DNA from: Oxyruncus cristatus
Taxonomy: Eukaryota > Chordata > Aves > Passeriformes > Cotingidae
Length of the DNA stretch: 64,000 nt
Assembly (NCBI GenBank): GCA_013399855.1
Contig: VXAY01004101.1
Location: forward strand, 124,001-188,000
Reading direction: 5' to 3'
Position 1 is the first letter of the stretch, and every line of letters starts with the position of its first letter. The position numbers and the translations under genes were made by a program. Under the pieces are notes generated by a model. That model searched no databases. It saw only the letters and a list, made by a program, of their open reading frames with translations, and had not been told where the DNA came from. Of this stretch, positions 24,401-39,400 are shown in pieces.

Positions 24401-27400
24401 TACTAATCTTATTTCTGTTTTCAGTATTTGGAAAGTTTTCTAGTAGTTGGATTGTTACAGGAGTGATACCTGCTTCTCTGTTAAGGCCTTGGATTGCTCA
24501 TCCGAAGTGTAAGAACTTCTAAAGTAAGTTCCTGTGAAAAAAAATGAACTTGGAAATCAGTAGCCAGCCAGGCCACAGTTCAGTGGTAGCAGGGCCACAC
24601 CATGGGATTTCAGGAGTTTTTCCTTTGTTATGTTTTGTTGGAATACTATTCCCAAAGGCTCCCATTCCATGCTGGGCTAGGTGAGAAGCCCACTCACTGG
24701 TTTCTCAGGGAGAGGCACAGGATGAAAGCCCACAGAAGTATGTTGTCTTCTGATAAAACGGCAAAAGGCAGATTTTGGTCCTTGAGAGTCAGGAAAACTT
24801 GTCTGCTCCCTCCAAAGGAGGTATTAGGGAAAAAGTCTAAATTCAGCATGAGCTTTAACCAGGAGAGAGCTGGGAGGTGAAAGAAGACAGGGGATTTGAA
24901 AACTTACTGTTGATTTTTACTTGATTGATACTATGAATAATTAATCTGCCTAATAAATGTATATTTTGATTAAATACAGCAAACTGGGTGAAGTGTAAAA
25001 ACACCAAAGAATCATCTGGCTGTGAAAAATCCTGTGGCAAGAGAAGTGCTTCTTTGTCACACAGCTTGCCAGGTAGAAGAGCAGTCATTAGATACCAGCT
25101 GTCTGAGTGGCCTGAATACAGAGACCATTTCTAAGTAGCCAGTGAGAAAAGTTGCCCGTACCTCTAAAATGGTGTTCCTCTGCACAGAGAGTGAACCTTG
25201 CCCGCTGCAGGGGAGTGGAAGTTTCACTTCTCATACACTGGAAGGTTGAAGGCTGGAAGCACAGTTAATGCTTCTGCCATTGAAGAGGTGAGGGCTTTCA
25301 CAAGGAAATAAATCCCTGTATTTCCTTCTTGTCTGATTTAATATTTTGCAGCCGTTCATTTTTTTATTGCACTCAGAATTGTTTAATGGCTCATTTGAGG
25401 TAATTGGTTTTAAACGGGAAGTGAGAAGAGGTTAATTAGATGGACTAAACTTTTCACACTGGCACTTTGAATTAAGGCAAATGAACGTGACAAGGAGTAA
25501 GGCAATCTTCGAATCGGTTATGATAACATCAGTTATGAATGTAAAAACTGAAGGTTTCAATTTTGTCTTTTTAATTTTTTCAGGCAGGTTGGTTCATTGA
25601 ATGAATAACTTGCATTGTTAAAACTGTACTTAAAGGGGAAACATATGGTTTTCCTGCCTGAAGACTGTACAAGTATTATATTGTGGTTTTAGAACCAAAA
25701 CAAATTGAGAAGTTTGACTGAATGTCAACAAGTGATTATAATCTTAATTGAAACTGGTCTGCAGTACTTGCCTTTAATGGGGGAGTTCATAACGTGGTCT
25801 GAAAAATTAGATGGTAGTGAAGGTATTGAGTGTAATGAGTACCTTTGTGGATTTCTACTTCCTTTCTGAAATGGGGTTCCTGGGGAGAAATGTTCTTGTA
25901 ATTCGTGATATTTTATGGCCTTATATGTAACCAGGTGGAGACATTTTTGGTGTGATTAAAAAAAAAAATAAATTCTCTAATCTTACTTGCTTGTCCCAAA
26001 TCCATCCATGCAGTTTCAGACTCTTATTACCTCGTTTGAAAGGCCGTGGTGTGGGTTGCAGCCTCTGAACTGAGGGCTCTGCAGTGATTTTGCACCCCAG
26101 CTTTGCAAAGAACTTTGCTGCTCCCCTCCTGTACCAAACTCTGTATTGTTGTGTGCTCTGGTAAGTGGAATCTGGCAGCTCTACTGCAAACCTGGGTGTA
26201 AGTGGGAATTTGAAACTAGTGTTAATAATTTCAAAGTAATTTTAAATTTATTTAAATGAGTTAATTAAAGAAGCATGGCTTCTTTGTTTGGTGCTACATA
26301 GGTGCCTTCCTGATGAAGATAAAGCAACAACTGCAACTGTAATAAGCAGTGTTTGCACTTCTAAGACAGAATAAATGCATGTTAGAATAAAGGATCTGAG
26401 AAGAGAAATAGTGTCAGGCTGCTTAGCACGGACTACAGTGAGGAGGTTGTATTGGATGCTGTCTAGTTAAGAAGAAAACTACGCAGGCAGGTTTGACCTT
26501 CAAAATTCTGTTAGTAATTTAATCTTTTTCTTCAGGTTATAGTGTGAAGCTTTTGTGTCCCTCATAAGGGTTGTAAAGCTTGATTAACTTAGACTGAGGG
26601 AAGCCTAGCCTGTTGTCCACACATCTGCTTTGTCAGAACAAATTGGCAGTAGGCTTTAGATCTAATAAACTTCCTTGATGTCTTCAGTGTGGGCAGGGAA
26701 GGTGCAGTGAGTGGCATGATCTGGTCTGGCAGTCTACTTCCTTCCTCCTGGAGTTCTTGAGGCCCTCTATGGACATAAAACTTCAAGTAACAAGGTAGTG
26801 GTTTGTGTAGGCATAGGATTAGGCTTCTCTATGAAGCTGTGGTCCTTCCCTGCTGAAGTGTTACACTCCTAAATGACCTTTTAAAAATGTTGATTATTAT
26901 CTGGTTTTCTGCTTAATGCTTGTATATGCGTGTGGGTTTGAGATGTTACTACTACGATTTTTTTTTTAAAGTAACTGATGTGTTCATGTTAATTCTAACA
27001 AATACAAAGCTGTGCAAAAAACTTTCTCAAGTTTTGCATCAGTTGAGTCTCCACATGATCTTTGCTTCTCCTAATTTATAATTAACTCTGCCAGTTATGG
27101 AGCACTGAGAGTGCAATTTACACTGAAACATTTTCCTGTCAAAAGGCTGTGATCTCTTACAGTACGGCTTACTGATGGTGTGTTGACCTGAACCCTTGAA
27201 AATGATAAATGGACTGCTGCACTATGAAAATGTGATGATCTTATCAGTGTATTTGCCTTCCTTCAGTATTTATAGGATAAGAATGTGAAACGTAAGAGCA
27301 TTTGCTTCTAACCTGTAATCTGTACTATGGAAGTCAAGTATATGTAGTTCCCCAAACAGACTTGAATCTGTGAAGTCACCTTCTAAAGACAGTTTTCTTG

Positions 27401-30400
27401 ATTTCATTTCTTTTTCTACTGTTAGTTTGCAGCAGAGCACTATTCATTGGTTCTTTTCTCATATTTGTGGTGTTAAAACTATTGAAACTTATTAAATGAT
27501 AATGTGATTCCCTTGACTGCAGAAATTGGGAGTTCTAAGAAAAATACAGATCAACTTTTACATGATCAACTTTTAAGCTGCCTTGGCAAAAAATGGGTGT
27601 GTGGAGGAATGGCATGCCAGAGCAGGATGAGTTAAGGCAGATCAACAAGCCTAACTTTATCTAATGTATATTACAGTAATTGTATCTGATATGAGAGTGA
27701 TACATTTGTAAGTGGCCTCAATATATCCTAACAGAATTCGAGGTGGTTCTTTTCTGATGTCGTGTGAAACTGTGTTTCTACAGCAGTGCACTTGAAAACA
27801 GAGTAGGAATGTCTGGGCCAGAAACTTCCTCTCGATGGAGAGAGAAATTCCTTTTCGTTCTTCTCTGTGCTGACCTCATTGATGTTACAGGTTATTCAGG
27901 CAGTTATACATTTAAGATCAGACTTGCATTGCATTGGGAATGGATTTGGTTAGAGGCAGAGGACAATAATTAAGCACACTCTGTGTTGACATGAAACACA
28001 AAAGTGAACTTCCCTAAGTACCTTGTATTTGGGAAATAGAAAACTTTATATTTGAAATTGCCTATGGCAGTGTAAGCCCAAAGAATTAGGTATGTGGAAA
28101 TGAAAAATATTTGCAACTTAAGAGTACTTTTCTTTAGGAACTCATATTGACAAGAAAAATAAGAATGATATTTCAAAAATAAAGTGAGCTGTTCTTTCAG
28201 TCAACTTTTGTTGGTAAGTTCTTAAGTCTCTGTAGCTATAGTGTGTGTCTGAAGTGTACAAGGCTGCCATAAATGTCACACCAAGCCTGCCTTTAGTTAT
28301 GAGGCGGTGCACTCAGTCCTAAACTTTAGTTACATTTTAGAAAAAATGAATAATGAAACTCTTCTATTACAGAGAAATCAATACAGGAAAGAAGAACTGA
28401 TTAAACACAACTCCTGTGCCAGTCCCAGGGTTGCATTTGCTGGGACCAGGAAATGGTTATGCATAGGAGTGACAGAGACATGTAATAGCAATGGACCAAG
28501 TGCATCCTGCAGTTTGGTTTTTTTTTCTTCCTCTCATTTTTGTATGATAGAACATCCATGATATTGTGGTGAACTTCTTATACCAGATCTGAAATCTGAA
28601 TCTCTGTGATCTTCCTGCATTTGGGTAAAGGTGGTTGCAGTCTTCTTCGTTCTGTTCAATGTATCTGCTGAGCTCTGGGTGAGTCTCTGGTTTCTTCCTG
28701 CTTTCACAGCAGCACCTGTGTCTGCAGCACAGATGGGTCCTCCTGGAATACTGTCTGGATCCTCAGGGCACTTCTGACCTGTGTTTTTCTTGTCTTCTTA
28801 TTCATGTTTGCTTGTGCAGTTTTGTTCTCAGACAGGGTCCACATAATCCTACGATGTATTGATGGTGTCAGTCTTGCTTAAGGGTTGATGATAACCCATG
28901 TGAAAGTAGTGCTCTTGAAACCCATGGTGTAAGTCTGTGCAGCTGGTTGATAGCTCCTGAAGCTGGAGATTAAAAGGATCTATAATACTGAAGTACTTCT
29001 GTGTGAGTGTCTTGAATGGCCAGATTGTTTACCAGACCCTGCTGGGAGTTTCTCCTCTAGGAATGTAAGGTGTGTGCCTTCAGCTTTCGACTGAACAATT
29101 AATCTTTCGAGGCATAGTAGCTCAATTCCTTATCTATTCAATTTACCTTTTACTCAGCAATAGTTTGATCACTAGATACCTACTTTGAGCTGAAGTGGTC
29201 TTGCAATATTTAAACTGTGCAGCATTAGTGTGGGGTGGAATGCTGCACAGCCTGTCAGTCCAGCACTAAGCTGAGCTTTCCCTCTTCAGAACTCTGTATT
29301 TGCAGTTGCAACTTCATTGAATCGAAATACTCTAATAGGGGAGAATTCTGTGGGATGTTGCCAGTGCAGTTTTGGTGGCTGCCAGCAGTGTGCTCACCTT
29401 TTCTTCTTGAGTCACTCTTGAACAGTTTTAATCTGCAGCAGTTTGTGTTGAATGCTATGAATACATCCTTTTTTCTTCTTCCTTCTGAAGTTTTTTTCCT
29501 CTAAAAATTCAGTCACCTGGAATAAATGTCCTTTCCTCAAGGCAAGGGTAGATACACAAAAGTCATTCTACCTTACTCAGTAAAGAAAATATCTTTTGCA
29601 TAAACCTGTATTACATTATTTCCACCTCAAGATGTAAGGCTGCTTTAGAGTGGGATTGTTTGTTTTTCAGCAAGGTCATTAGAAATCCAACCCTGTAGGT
29701 TAAGAACAGCTTAAAAAAATCAGTAATTTGTGTGCTACTTAGATGTTTTTAAAACTTCAGAATGTTCTTATGAATTCAAGAACTGCATAACCTGACTTCA
29801 GCTGGAAGAAATAACGTAGCAATCTATTCTACTGAGTACCATATGAGTAACTACTTGAAGTTCCTAACTTACTGTGCCCAGTTCTGGGCTCTCCAGCACG
29901 AGGAGGATGTGGACTTCCTGAAGCAAGTCCAGTGAAGGGCCATGAGGATGATGATGGGCTTGGAGTGTCTGACATGCAGGAAGAGGCTGAGAGAGGTGGG
30001 GTTGTTCAGCCTCTGAAAGAGACAGCTGATGCAAACTGCCAAGAACTGTTACTGACCCAATGCTTATTTTATGATATTGCAAAGTATTTCTGTTGCTTCA
30101 AATGTATTGTGTGAAAAATGATTTTTCTTGTCAAATTTTTATGTTATTTTTCAATTCTACAGTATTTCCTGATTTCTCCTTTTATGGTAGCATAAAATCC
30201 TTCTTGCTAGGTCATGTTGGTTTAAAGTTTTCAACAAATTTTTCAGATGCATCAATTTTGTACCTGCTTACTCTCGCTAGTTTATGTCCTTGGTCCTTAA
30301 ATATAAAAAGATACTACATTGAACAAAAAATCGGAAGTACTTTGTAATCTGCTGTGTTTTTCTGAAAATATCCTTTAAAATTACCTAATATTATTTAAGT

Positions 30401-33400
30401 TATGTTTGTAACTGTTTTAGCTGTTGCATGCAAGACAGTTTTTATCCTCTGAAGTGATTCCTTCCCTCTCTGTATCCTTCAACTGCCTATGAAATTGTGG
30501 TGATTTGGAGCCTAACATTGTTCCAAGAGAAATATGTCTAATTGTGTAGTGATGTGAACTAAGTCACCTGTGTGACTCTTTATTTGCCTGTGATCTACCT
30601 GTTTGTTTTTGGTGTGTAAATGCATTGACTTTTCCTGTGTTCCTAAGAAATTTAAGTGCTGTTAGGCAGAAATTACAAATATTTTTAAACTAAGTATGTA
30701 GACATGAAATTAATTAAGATTCCTTTAGGTTATGAGCAAGTTACGCAGTAATCAGTAATATTCTTGGGGCCTTCGTACTGCTGGTTTGAGGGAGTAGGTG
30801 GTAGCTTACTTAATGCTCAAATTTGCTGCTTTATCTTTCAGAGCTGTTGAGTCCCAGAGCGAGGGACAGTGTGCACCAGTGGAGTCCCTGTGGCGACGTT
30901 ACAGTGAATTTGAGTTGTTGAGGAATTACTTGTCCGTTACTTACCCGCATATTGTTGTTCCACCTTTGCCAGAAAAAAGGGTAAGGAAGCTGAGGCTGCA
31001 GCTTGCTTTGTTTTGTTTGTTATTTATTTACTATTGACACTCTTCTGTTTAACTAGGCTGACTTTGTTTGGCATAAGCTATCAGCAGATAACATGGATCC
31101 CGATTTTGTGGAAAGGAGAAGAATTGGTTTGGAAAACTTCTTGTTACGTGTGGCTTCACATCCTGTTCTTTGCCAAGACAAAATCTTTTACTCGTTTTTA
31201 ACGCAGGTATAGTAAAGTTATTTCTAAGTAAATTATTTAGTGATTATTTGCTTAAGATAATGTCCTTTTGCTCTTCTTCCTTTCTGTTGACCCATAGCTT
31301 ATTCTGTGTCGGGAGGAAGGATAGACAATGTGAATAAACTTTAGGTGGAAAAGTCTTGTCCAGCTAAAAGTTTCTTAACAGCCCACTGCAGTTGTACAGT
31401 TGCCCTTCTAATGTACCTTATGAATTTTTTCCAGTTAAGTTTTAAGGCTCCTAAGAGAGAATTTCTGCCTCTTTGAAACAGCATGTTGGTAACTTAATGC
31501 ATGTTGGTTGAGAAAGCTTCCACAGGATTAAAGCTGAAATAGTAAGCTTGCTGTACTGCTGGCTGCAGAGACAGTACTGCCTTCCAGTTCACTTTTTGGA
31601 TATCCATAGTTTCCGTGGCTTTGAGGTTTGGATCATGATCGTTGTCACAAAAGTTGTGTTCCAGTTGTCAGCTAAAGCACTGCATTCTGCAGCTTTCAGC
31701 TTTAGGACATGCTGGATGGCTCTTTTTTCTTCTGTGCTGTGATGAGAGATTCCCAAATAGTGGACTGAGCAGCTACGTTTGCCACAGCACAGTATAATAT
31801 GTAGGTGAACCAGTGTATAGGAGCTGAAAACAGTGGAAACCAACCACTACACCTGAGCCAGGTGACAGCATGTGCACATAAACTGTTGTCACCTGTACAT
31901 TCTCTGCACTTTGCCTCGAGCTGCAAAGGTCCTTGGAGCTGCTGATAATCTCAAAAGCAACCCTTTTTTCCAAAGAGCTGAGTGACTTCTTCAGACAGAG
32001 GTGTGTGGCTCCTGCCCCCACTTGATAGAATAAGGTAATTGAGTAGTGAAGAGAAGGGCATTTTGGGGGGAGATGAGTATGTAAGCACAACATAATGATT
32101 CTTAACCCAGAATCTTGGAAAGACATGGGAAGGGTAGCTGAGGCAGAAGCCAGGCTTACTGGAGAAGCTCTTGTGATACAGGCTCTCAATTAGGGACGTG
32201 CAAAAGCTACAGCACTCTTAAATTACTCTAACTGAACATTCTTTTTCTGTATTTTTAGGAAGGTGGGTGGAAAGAAATGGTGAATGAGACTGGATTTCAA
32301 TTAAAGGTAATTACTGTAATTGTCTCATGCCGGCTGTTTGCTATAAGAATGAGTTCAAGGCATTGCTTTATGTTTACTTGTAACTGCAAAAACCAGTGAT
32401 GTTCTTTGTGTGTGATAGGTAGGATTGCAGTTGTTAAGTTCTCTAGCAGGCTTATTATGTGCCTGTGTAATTCTGCTAGAAATGTAGAATTATGGTCCTT
32501 ATAAGCTTTAAAAGTAATGAACTTAAGCCCATAGCAGTGCTTTTTTATGTTGTCACTTCAGTTTAGCATCATTTTAAAGGTAGGTGTCAGATTTAGCCTG
32601 GTAAGAGGTGCAACGTGTCAGGAAAAAAAAAAAGGTAAGCAAAGAGGTCTGAATTGTAGGACTTCTTTACAAGGAGATGTTGCTGAAAGGGACTAACACA
32701 GACGGATTTGGTGCCCCTTAACTGTTTAACAGAATGTGTCTTGGAGTAATACTATCCCCATTGACATCATTGAGTTCATGGCTCGGTAAACTGGTGGAAG
32801 ACTTGCAGGAATAAATGATCAAAGGTCGTGTGTCTGTACAGGTCAAGAATCTGAGAAGCTGATAGATTGCTGGGCTGTGTCTGGAAGAGTTACTGTATCG
32901 GGACAAATACTGAGCTTTTTGTTTCATTGTAATGTGATCTGCTCTCATGAAATCACAACTGAAAACTAGGTGGATTATGAAGAATTATTCTAAATAGTGA
33001 GAGCTAAAGAAAATCCCTGGTGCTCTTATCCTCAATGTCCAAGGGGCTTTGATACTGACACTTACTGTTGATAACTTAAGTTGACAGTAATTCTCTTCCA
33101 TCACAGTAGGTTTTGCATATTGCTGCTATTCACAGTGCAAACAGTGTAAAGCTCTGGAGCTGTGTGTTCCTAGTCAGCACGTCTTTATTTCAGCTTGCAC
33201 TCATAGGAGTTCAGAAGGTTTGGACTGGCAGGGTATGTTCAGGAGTGCACACAGTGATGTGTGAAAAAAACTCATAGCAGAATGGTGAGACTGTTTGCCT
33301 ACCTGAAACCACACTGTAGATTAAATGACAGATGGAAAAAACAATCTGTTTTCCTTCTAGATTTGATGGTGTAGAGTTTCCCTTTCACAGTTCCGGTTTC

Positions 33401-36400
33401 CTTAGAAAAGAAAAATAACTTTTTCAAAAGCCTGTTAAAGAGCATCTTTCCTTTTTTCTACATGTAAAGCATAAACCCTCAAGATTTATCACTACACTGG
33501 AAGAAAAACCTCTATTCCCTAAATGTCTTAGACTGTAATCAGACCACTGGTTTACATGTTGCTGTTGCCTCTGCATTAAACCAGGTGGTGTCTTTTGTCT
33601 GAAAGAGTTTGAACCAGGCTAACTAAACTTTAAATTGGGCATTAATGCAGTGTAGCATGTTACAGCTGAATGTTAATGTTGGAGACTTTGTTTATTCTGC
33701 TAACTGTATCATTAAATCATGCCTTTCCTTCCTCCCACCCCCAACACTTAATTTTATATTTAAGGGATTTGTCACTTGGGATTTTAACCCTTCCTTTAGG
33801 AAAGGGAAAATTCCCCTCTCTCTTTAGTTTACTTAAATGATTATAGGATCATAGTAGGAATTAACTGTCTGAAAACTCCTCGACTGTACTTCATTTGATG
33901 GGGAGTTAATCTCTGAAATGCTTGTGTGTATTAGTCTTAAATTAGTTTTAAGACTGGACAGATGTTTTTCTAGAAGCTCAACTCTGGTGCAAATGCTCAA
34001 AAGCGGTGTGTGGGAGTTACTGTGCTGCGATTGGCAAGAAGGAAATAGCCCTACTTAGATGGTTGAGTGTTGGCAGGATTGTGCTTCCTGCCTGACAGTG
34101 CTTTACTGAACTCTTCCTTCAGACCCCTACGTGTTCTGTGTGTTCTGTGGCAAAAGACAAAAAGCTTGACCACCAGCTGTAGGTTTGGAAGTGATCCTTT
34201 CCAAGTGTAAACCTGTGGAATGTGCATGCTGTCCCAACTCAATGGCTTTGGTGACTGCGGTTTGAACACAAATACAGTGGTTTTTAAAATAGCTACTTAG
34301 AGGGATGGACTCTGATAGTGTCAGTGTATCCAGGTGATGTTTGTACTGAGAGGATGTGTGAGGAGTACATGTAGGTGTGTGTGAACAACCCAAAATGTAA
34401 CTGGCTTGTGTTATTTACTCATTGGGGTAAAGCAGTGGAGATCCAAGACCATAAAAGCACTTGAAGCACTCTGAATAAACATGAAGGCTGAGACTTGGAG
34501 TTCCAGCAGGATTTTGTGTTCCTTGTGCTGTCTGGGACATGCTTGCCCGTGCTTTCTTGTCTTTCCTTTGCAAGATACTGATAGAGAACTACCACACACA
34601 GTGGTGACAGCGAAACAGTTTTCTCCCAGTTCCCGTCCTGAGGGTTTTGTTCACTTACCTTTTGGCTTGTGGATTATGTTTTGTTTTGATGGTTTGGTCA
34701 TTGGAAGGACAGCCAAAGTTAATCTGACTCCCCCAAGTCCACCACTAAACCATGTCCCTGAGTGCCACGCCAACATGCCTTTTAAACAGCTTGGAGGTGA
34801 CTCCATCACTTCCCTGGGCAGCCTGATCCTGTGCTTGACAGCCCTTTTGGTAAAGAAATTTTTTCTAGTATCCAATCAAACTTCCCCTGTTGCAACTTGA
34901 GCCATTTCCTCTTATCCTGTTGCTGAGAGGAGACCAATGTCCACCTCACTATAACCTCCTTTGAGGTAGTTATAGAGAGCATTAAGGTTACCCCAAACCT
35001 CCCTTTCTCCAGGTGAGCTACAGGATATCTTATGCTCAGCCCAAATTCAGCAGGAGATGAAACAGTCTCAAACTGTGCCGGTCTCATCTGTAGAGGTTAT
35101 TGCAAGGGCCCTGAAGGAAGGACTCTCTTGGTTTGGGAAAACACTGCGTTCACTGTCAACTCAGAATAACTCTTCAAGCCCTGAGTTGGCTGTAACAGTG
35201 CACAAAATATTCCTGTGTCATATACCAGCACTAACAAGTACTGCTGAACTAACTCACTGCTCGCAGCTGTGGCACAGCCTGTTAGCTAAAGAGTACACTG
35301 TAGGAAATCTATACACCTCACAAGGGGTGTTTGTTTATTTTCCTTTTACTGGAGAGAAGGATGTTTTGATCAAAAGCGAGCCCAGATTTGGAGTTTTCCT
35401 GTGGTGTAGGTGAGCCCTGAGTGAGCTGTGTGTAAAATGCATTATAGAAATGAAGAGTTGTAGTGATGTGGGATCTCTGTGGATGAGGCTGGGATTTCTC
35501 GTCTGTATTGGTGTCTTATTAAAAGTAAATACCCATTGCACAATTTAATATTGAATTAAACTGGAAAAAACCCCTCCACCTCCTTAGCAAGGTTCCATAC
35601 TGCTGTTGCAGTCATTGGTAAACCAACATCTCAAAAACTAAAGCAGCCAATTACCTTTTTAATTAGGTATTGAACTTTATTCTGTAGAGATTTATATATG
35701 TGCTACTATAGAGAGGAACATTGCATTAAAATGGTTCTATTCTGATATACAAATTACATATTTTCTGTAAAGCAAGTCATAAAATAAGGGAACACCACAT
35801 ATAAGATTCTGATTTCACTGGGGAACTGTTCCTAGTAATAAGGAGCATATAGAGGTCACTCTACCACTGGTTTTATTTGGTTTGAAAAATATAAAATAGC
35901 TTGTCCATATGGTCTTATGTTACCTAATTGCTTCATCTAAAAAGAATGCAGGGTTGTGTATCTTAACTCCATGATTTGTGCAGCATTTTAAGAAGGGACT
36001 ATTTTTGTGGGATTTGGATTATACCAGCTTAATTTTAGTGGTTACTGTTTACATCGTATTTACAAAAATAGCTTAGTTTTTTGACTTTTTAATAAAAATA
36101 TCTGACATGCAGGGCAGCTAATGTCAACTATTTCAGTGTTTGAAGATTTAAATATGCCGGGAAGGCAGGATTTTTTCTAATGGTGCTGCCAAAGGCTGAG
36201 ATTTTTTTTGTCACTGAAACTTAATTGCATTAAATTAACAAAGCTTTTTTTCCCCTTTTTCAGGCAGATTCCAGATTAAAAGCTCTTAATGCAACATTCA
36301 GAGTGAAAAACCCAGACAAGTAAGATTCCACATACTTCTTCCCTCCCTTTCCCTTTTTCAGTTACATCTATAACTTCAGGTGACAGAATATTCCCTCTCT

Positions 36401-39400
36401 TCAGTGTAAATTCAGAAAGGAAAAATTATCTTTCTGCACTTCAAATCTTAACAGAAGCCCAGTAAGGAGGTAGTGTGAAAAGGTTTGATAAATCCTGCTT
36501 CTAGAAGCAGGAAGCATTTAGAAAAATTCCATCACTTTATGCAAAACGAGTTATTTCGTTCTAGCTAGACTAAAAGGAAGCAACAAAAAAAACCCCAAAC
36601 TCAGACTTAGCAAAAGAACTTCTTAATAACTGTTTGCAAAGAAATCTTTCCAAGCGTGAACAGAATACAAATTGATAGTAGATCTTTCCAAAAGTCTGCT
36701 AGTGTACAGTTTGGGATGCACACACCCTGGTGTTGCTGTTCATAGTTCCCTTCAAGCTGCCAATTTTCACAGATGCTTTTGGAAGTCCAGAGGTCAGTTC
36801 AGCTCCGTTACAGTTTAGGAAGCTCTGGGACAGACAGTAGAGCAATCTGCTGGATGGAAAAACTGCTCAGAATCGTCAGGGTATGTCGTGGGAGGTTCAT
36901 CACACCCTGGGTGATGTGGGAAGGGTAAAATGAGAGCTTCTACTTCTGCAATAGCTAGAAACATCAGTGTGCAGCAGTCGGGCCAAGAGATGTTGCTGTT
37001 TGCCATCCATAAGCCAAGGAGACCCTTACCAAGTGCCCTTCTGTGTTCATCTGCTGTACAGCAGTGGCAATAGGAGATGCTATTTAGGGAGAGCCCACAT
37101 GCCTGACTGCTTTCTGTTGTCTGTTCCCTTTGTACTTCCACAGAATCTCTGTGTACTGTATTAAGAATCTTAGAGGGTACATACCTTTCTGAACCTCTTT
37201 ATAGACTTACCTGTGAATTGGTCCAGTCTGTCTCTTTTTACTGTGCTTGCTTTTACAGCCTTCTGTGGCAGCAAGGAAGCTTTTAGCCAGGGTTTAATAT
37301 AAAAGGAAACACTCATGGATGAGATCAAAAGACAGAAATTCTGTCTGTGCCTGCAGGTGAAATTGGCCCCTTGTTTGAATGCTTCATTCTCAGTCATCTT
37401 CCTCTATCGATGGTAGGAGTTAGCTTCGGCAGGGAAACCTTCCCAGAAGTCTGGCTGTACGCCTAGGTGGGCAGGAATGTTTAAAGAATATTCTGTTGTC
37501 TTTTGAGGTAACAATGTTTCAGAAAACAAAGCTTTTGTGAGAAGTGGCTTGTTAGAAAGCAGGAAAAGAGTTAGTAGAAGGAAAACATGAAAAAGGGCTT
37601 GTAGCAAAAACAGTTCCCAGGTGTCTGTCTTGGTAGAGCCTTCACAGAGCTTGAGAGAGATGGCACATGTTTTCTGTTGTATTCTACCAGCTACAGGAGC
37701 TTCCAAATTGAGTTGTGGGATACAAGTTGTTTAACAAATAACTGATGAGCAGAAGTTTAGGGTTTTGTTTGGTTGGGCGCCTTTTTTTTTTTATTATTTT
37801 AATAAATTCAGGAAGAGTCTTTTACCATAGCATGTGTGGCTCTAAACAGGAGGGATAGTGCCTTGCTCTGTGCAGCACACTCATGCTTGAGCTGCCTGGA
37901 ATATGATGCCTTGTCCCTCTGCACTACCTTTGGTGCTTGTGTGGCTGGGTGGTGAAGTGGTTCAGCAAGCTCACCTTGCTGAAACAAAAGGTGTGACTGC
38001 TGTGTGGGGTGTAGGCTTTCAGGTTCCTGGAGCAGGAGGGGTTCAGGTGAAGCTCCCAGTCTGGATTGCCTTGCGGTGCTGTGGAGCTGCACCTCTCAGC
38101 AACATGAGGAGCTCTACACCGCTGGAGCAGAGCTGCTCCTCCACATCAAGTGTAGACTGGAAACTAAACCTCCTCCTGTGGGAAGCAATTTGTAGTTTTA
38201 ATGGTGGAATTAAATGGTGATAAAAATATGGTGTTCTGGTTACTCAGAGGTAAATTTGTATCTACTGCAGACCCCTTTGATTTGGCCTTGTGGTGCCCAT
38301 CCTTTTGTTCTCTTTCTGTGCTTTAATCAAAACAGTAACTTTTTTTTTTGTGAAAGATTTCTTTAGAAAAATCCTTTCCTAAGGCAGACTTTCTTTTTAA
38401 GTAGCTCTTCTTTATTTTTGTCTGGTTACTCAGACAAGTGGCTTGTTCTTTAGTGAACAGTTCTGTTCTTGTAGTGTCTTCCTTCACAAAACAGGAGAGT
38501 GGCACTGCCCTCACTAATGCAGGGAGGAGTACTGCCAAGTAAAATGCACAAAGTAAATAACTTATATTGAAATGCTGTCTACTGTAAATCAAAATTTCTT
38601 ATTTTCCAGTGTCATGAAAGATATTTTTAAGAGACCTGCTGGTGCTCCTACACCAGTGTGACCGGTCAGTTTTTCATTTGTGTCTCAAGTTCTATTTAAT
38701 AGCTTAATTAAGTATCTAAACTGTTGGTAATGTTGTAAAACGAGTAAAACCAAGTGAAAAGTGCTAGTTAAAAAAGCCTCAGTTACTGAGTGCCAAAACT
38801 GTCTTGTTTCACATTTCTACTGTTATGATGCACTGGAAAGTAAACATCCCTTTGTGTGCCTCACTGAACTCAGTTTGGAACTTACTATATAATTATGTTA
38901 ATTTTTTTATATGAACAATGTGTAGGACTTAAGCAAATACTTGAGAAAGAAATCTTTGATCTGCAACACCTCTTAAAAACAGTTTTTAAAAAAAATTATG
39001 TTTTAAAAATTTCCAACCTTCACAGAAGATTGGGGGAAAATAGCAGCACTTTGCTTTTCTGAGACAGTTAAAAGAGGACAGCTTGCTTCAGAAGTAGTAA
39101 TTCTTAAAAGTTATTTTATTTTTTCGTGGTGGAGGAATTTGTAAGGGAGAAGAGGTATTGCTGCTGGATTCCAGGATACAGAAAGTCCTCTTGGGTTCCT
39201 GACTCTTGCCTTCAGGGAGTACAGCATTCCTAAAAGATTTCTTGCCACAAAGCAGGATAAATAAAACTTTTCATTATAAATTTCTGAAGTGGAAAGGGGA
39301 GTCTTCCTGAGCTGAAGGCATGCTTTTTAATCTTTTGTTTTCAGTTCAATTATTTCAAGTATCTTCACTGTACGTGTCTGCAGCTGTCTGACATGCAGCC

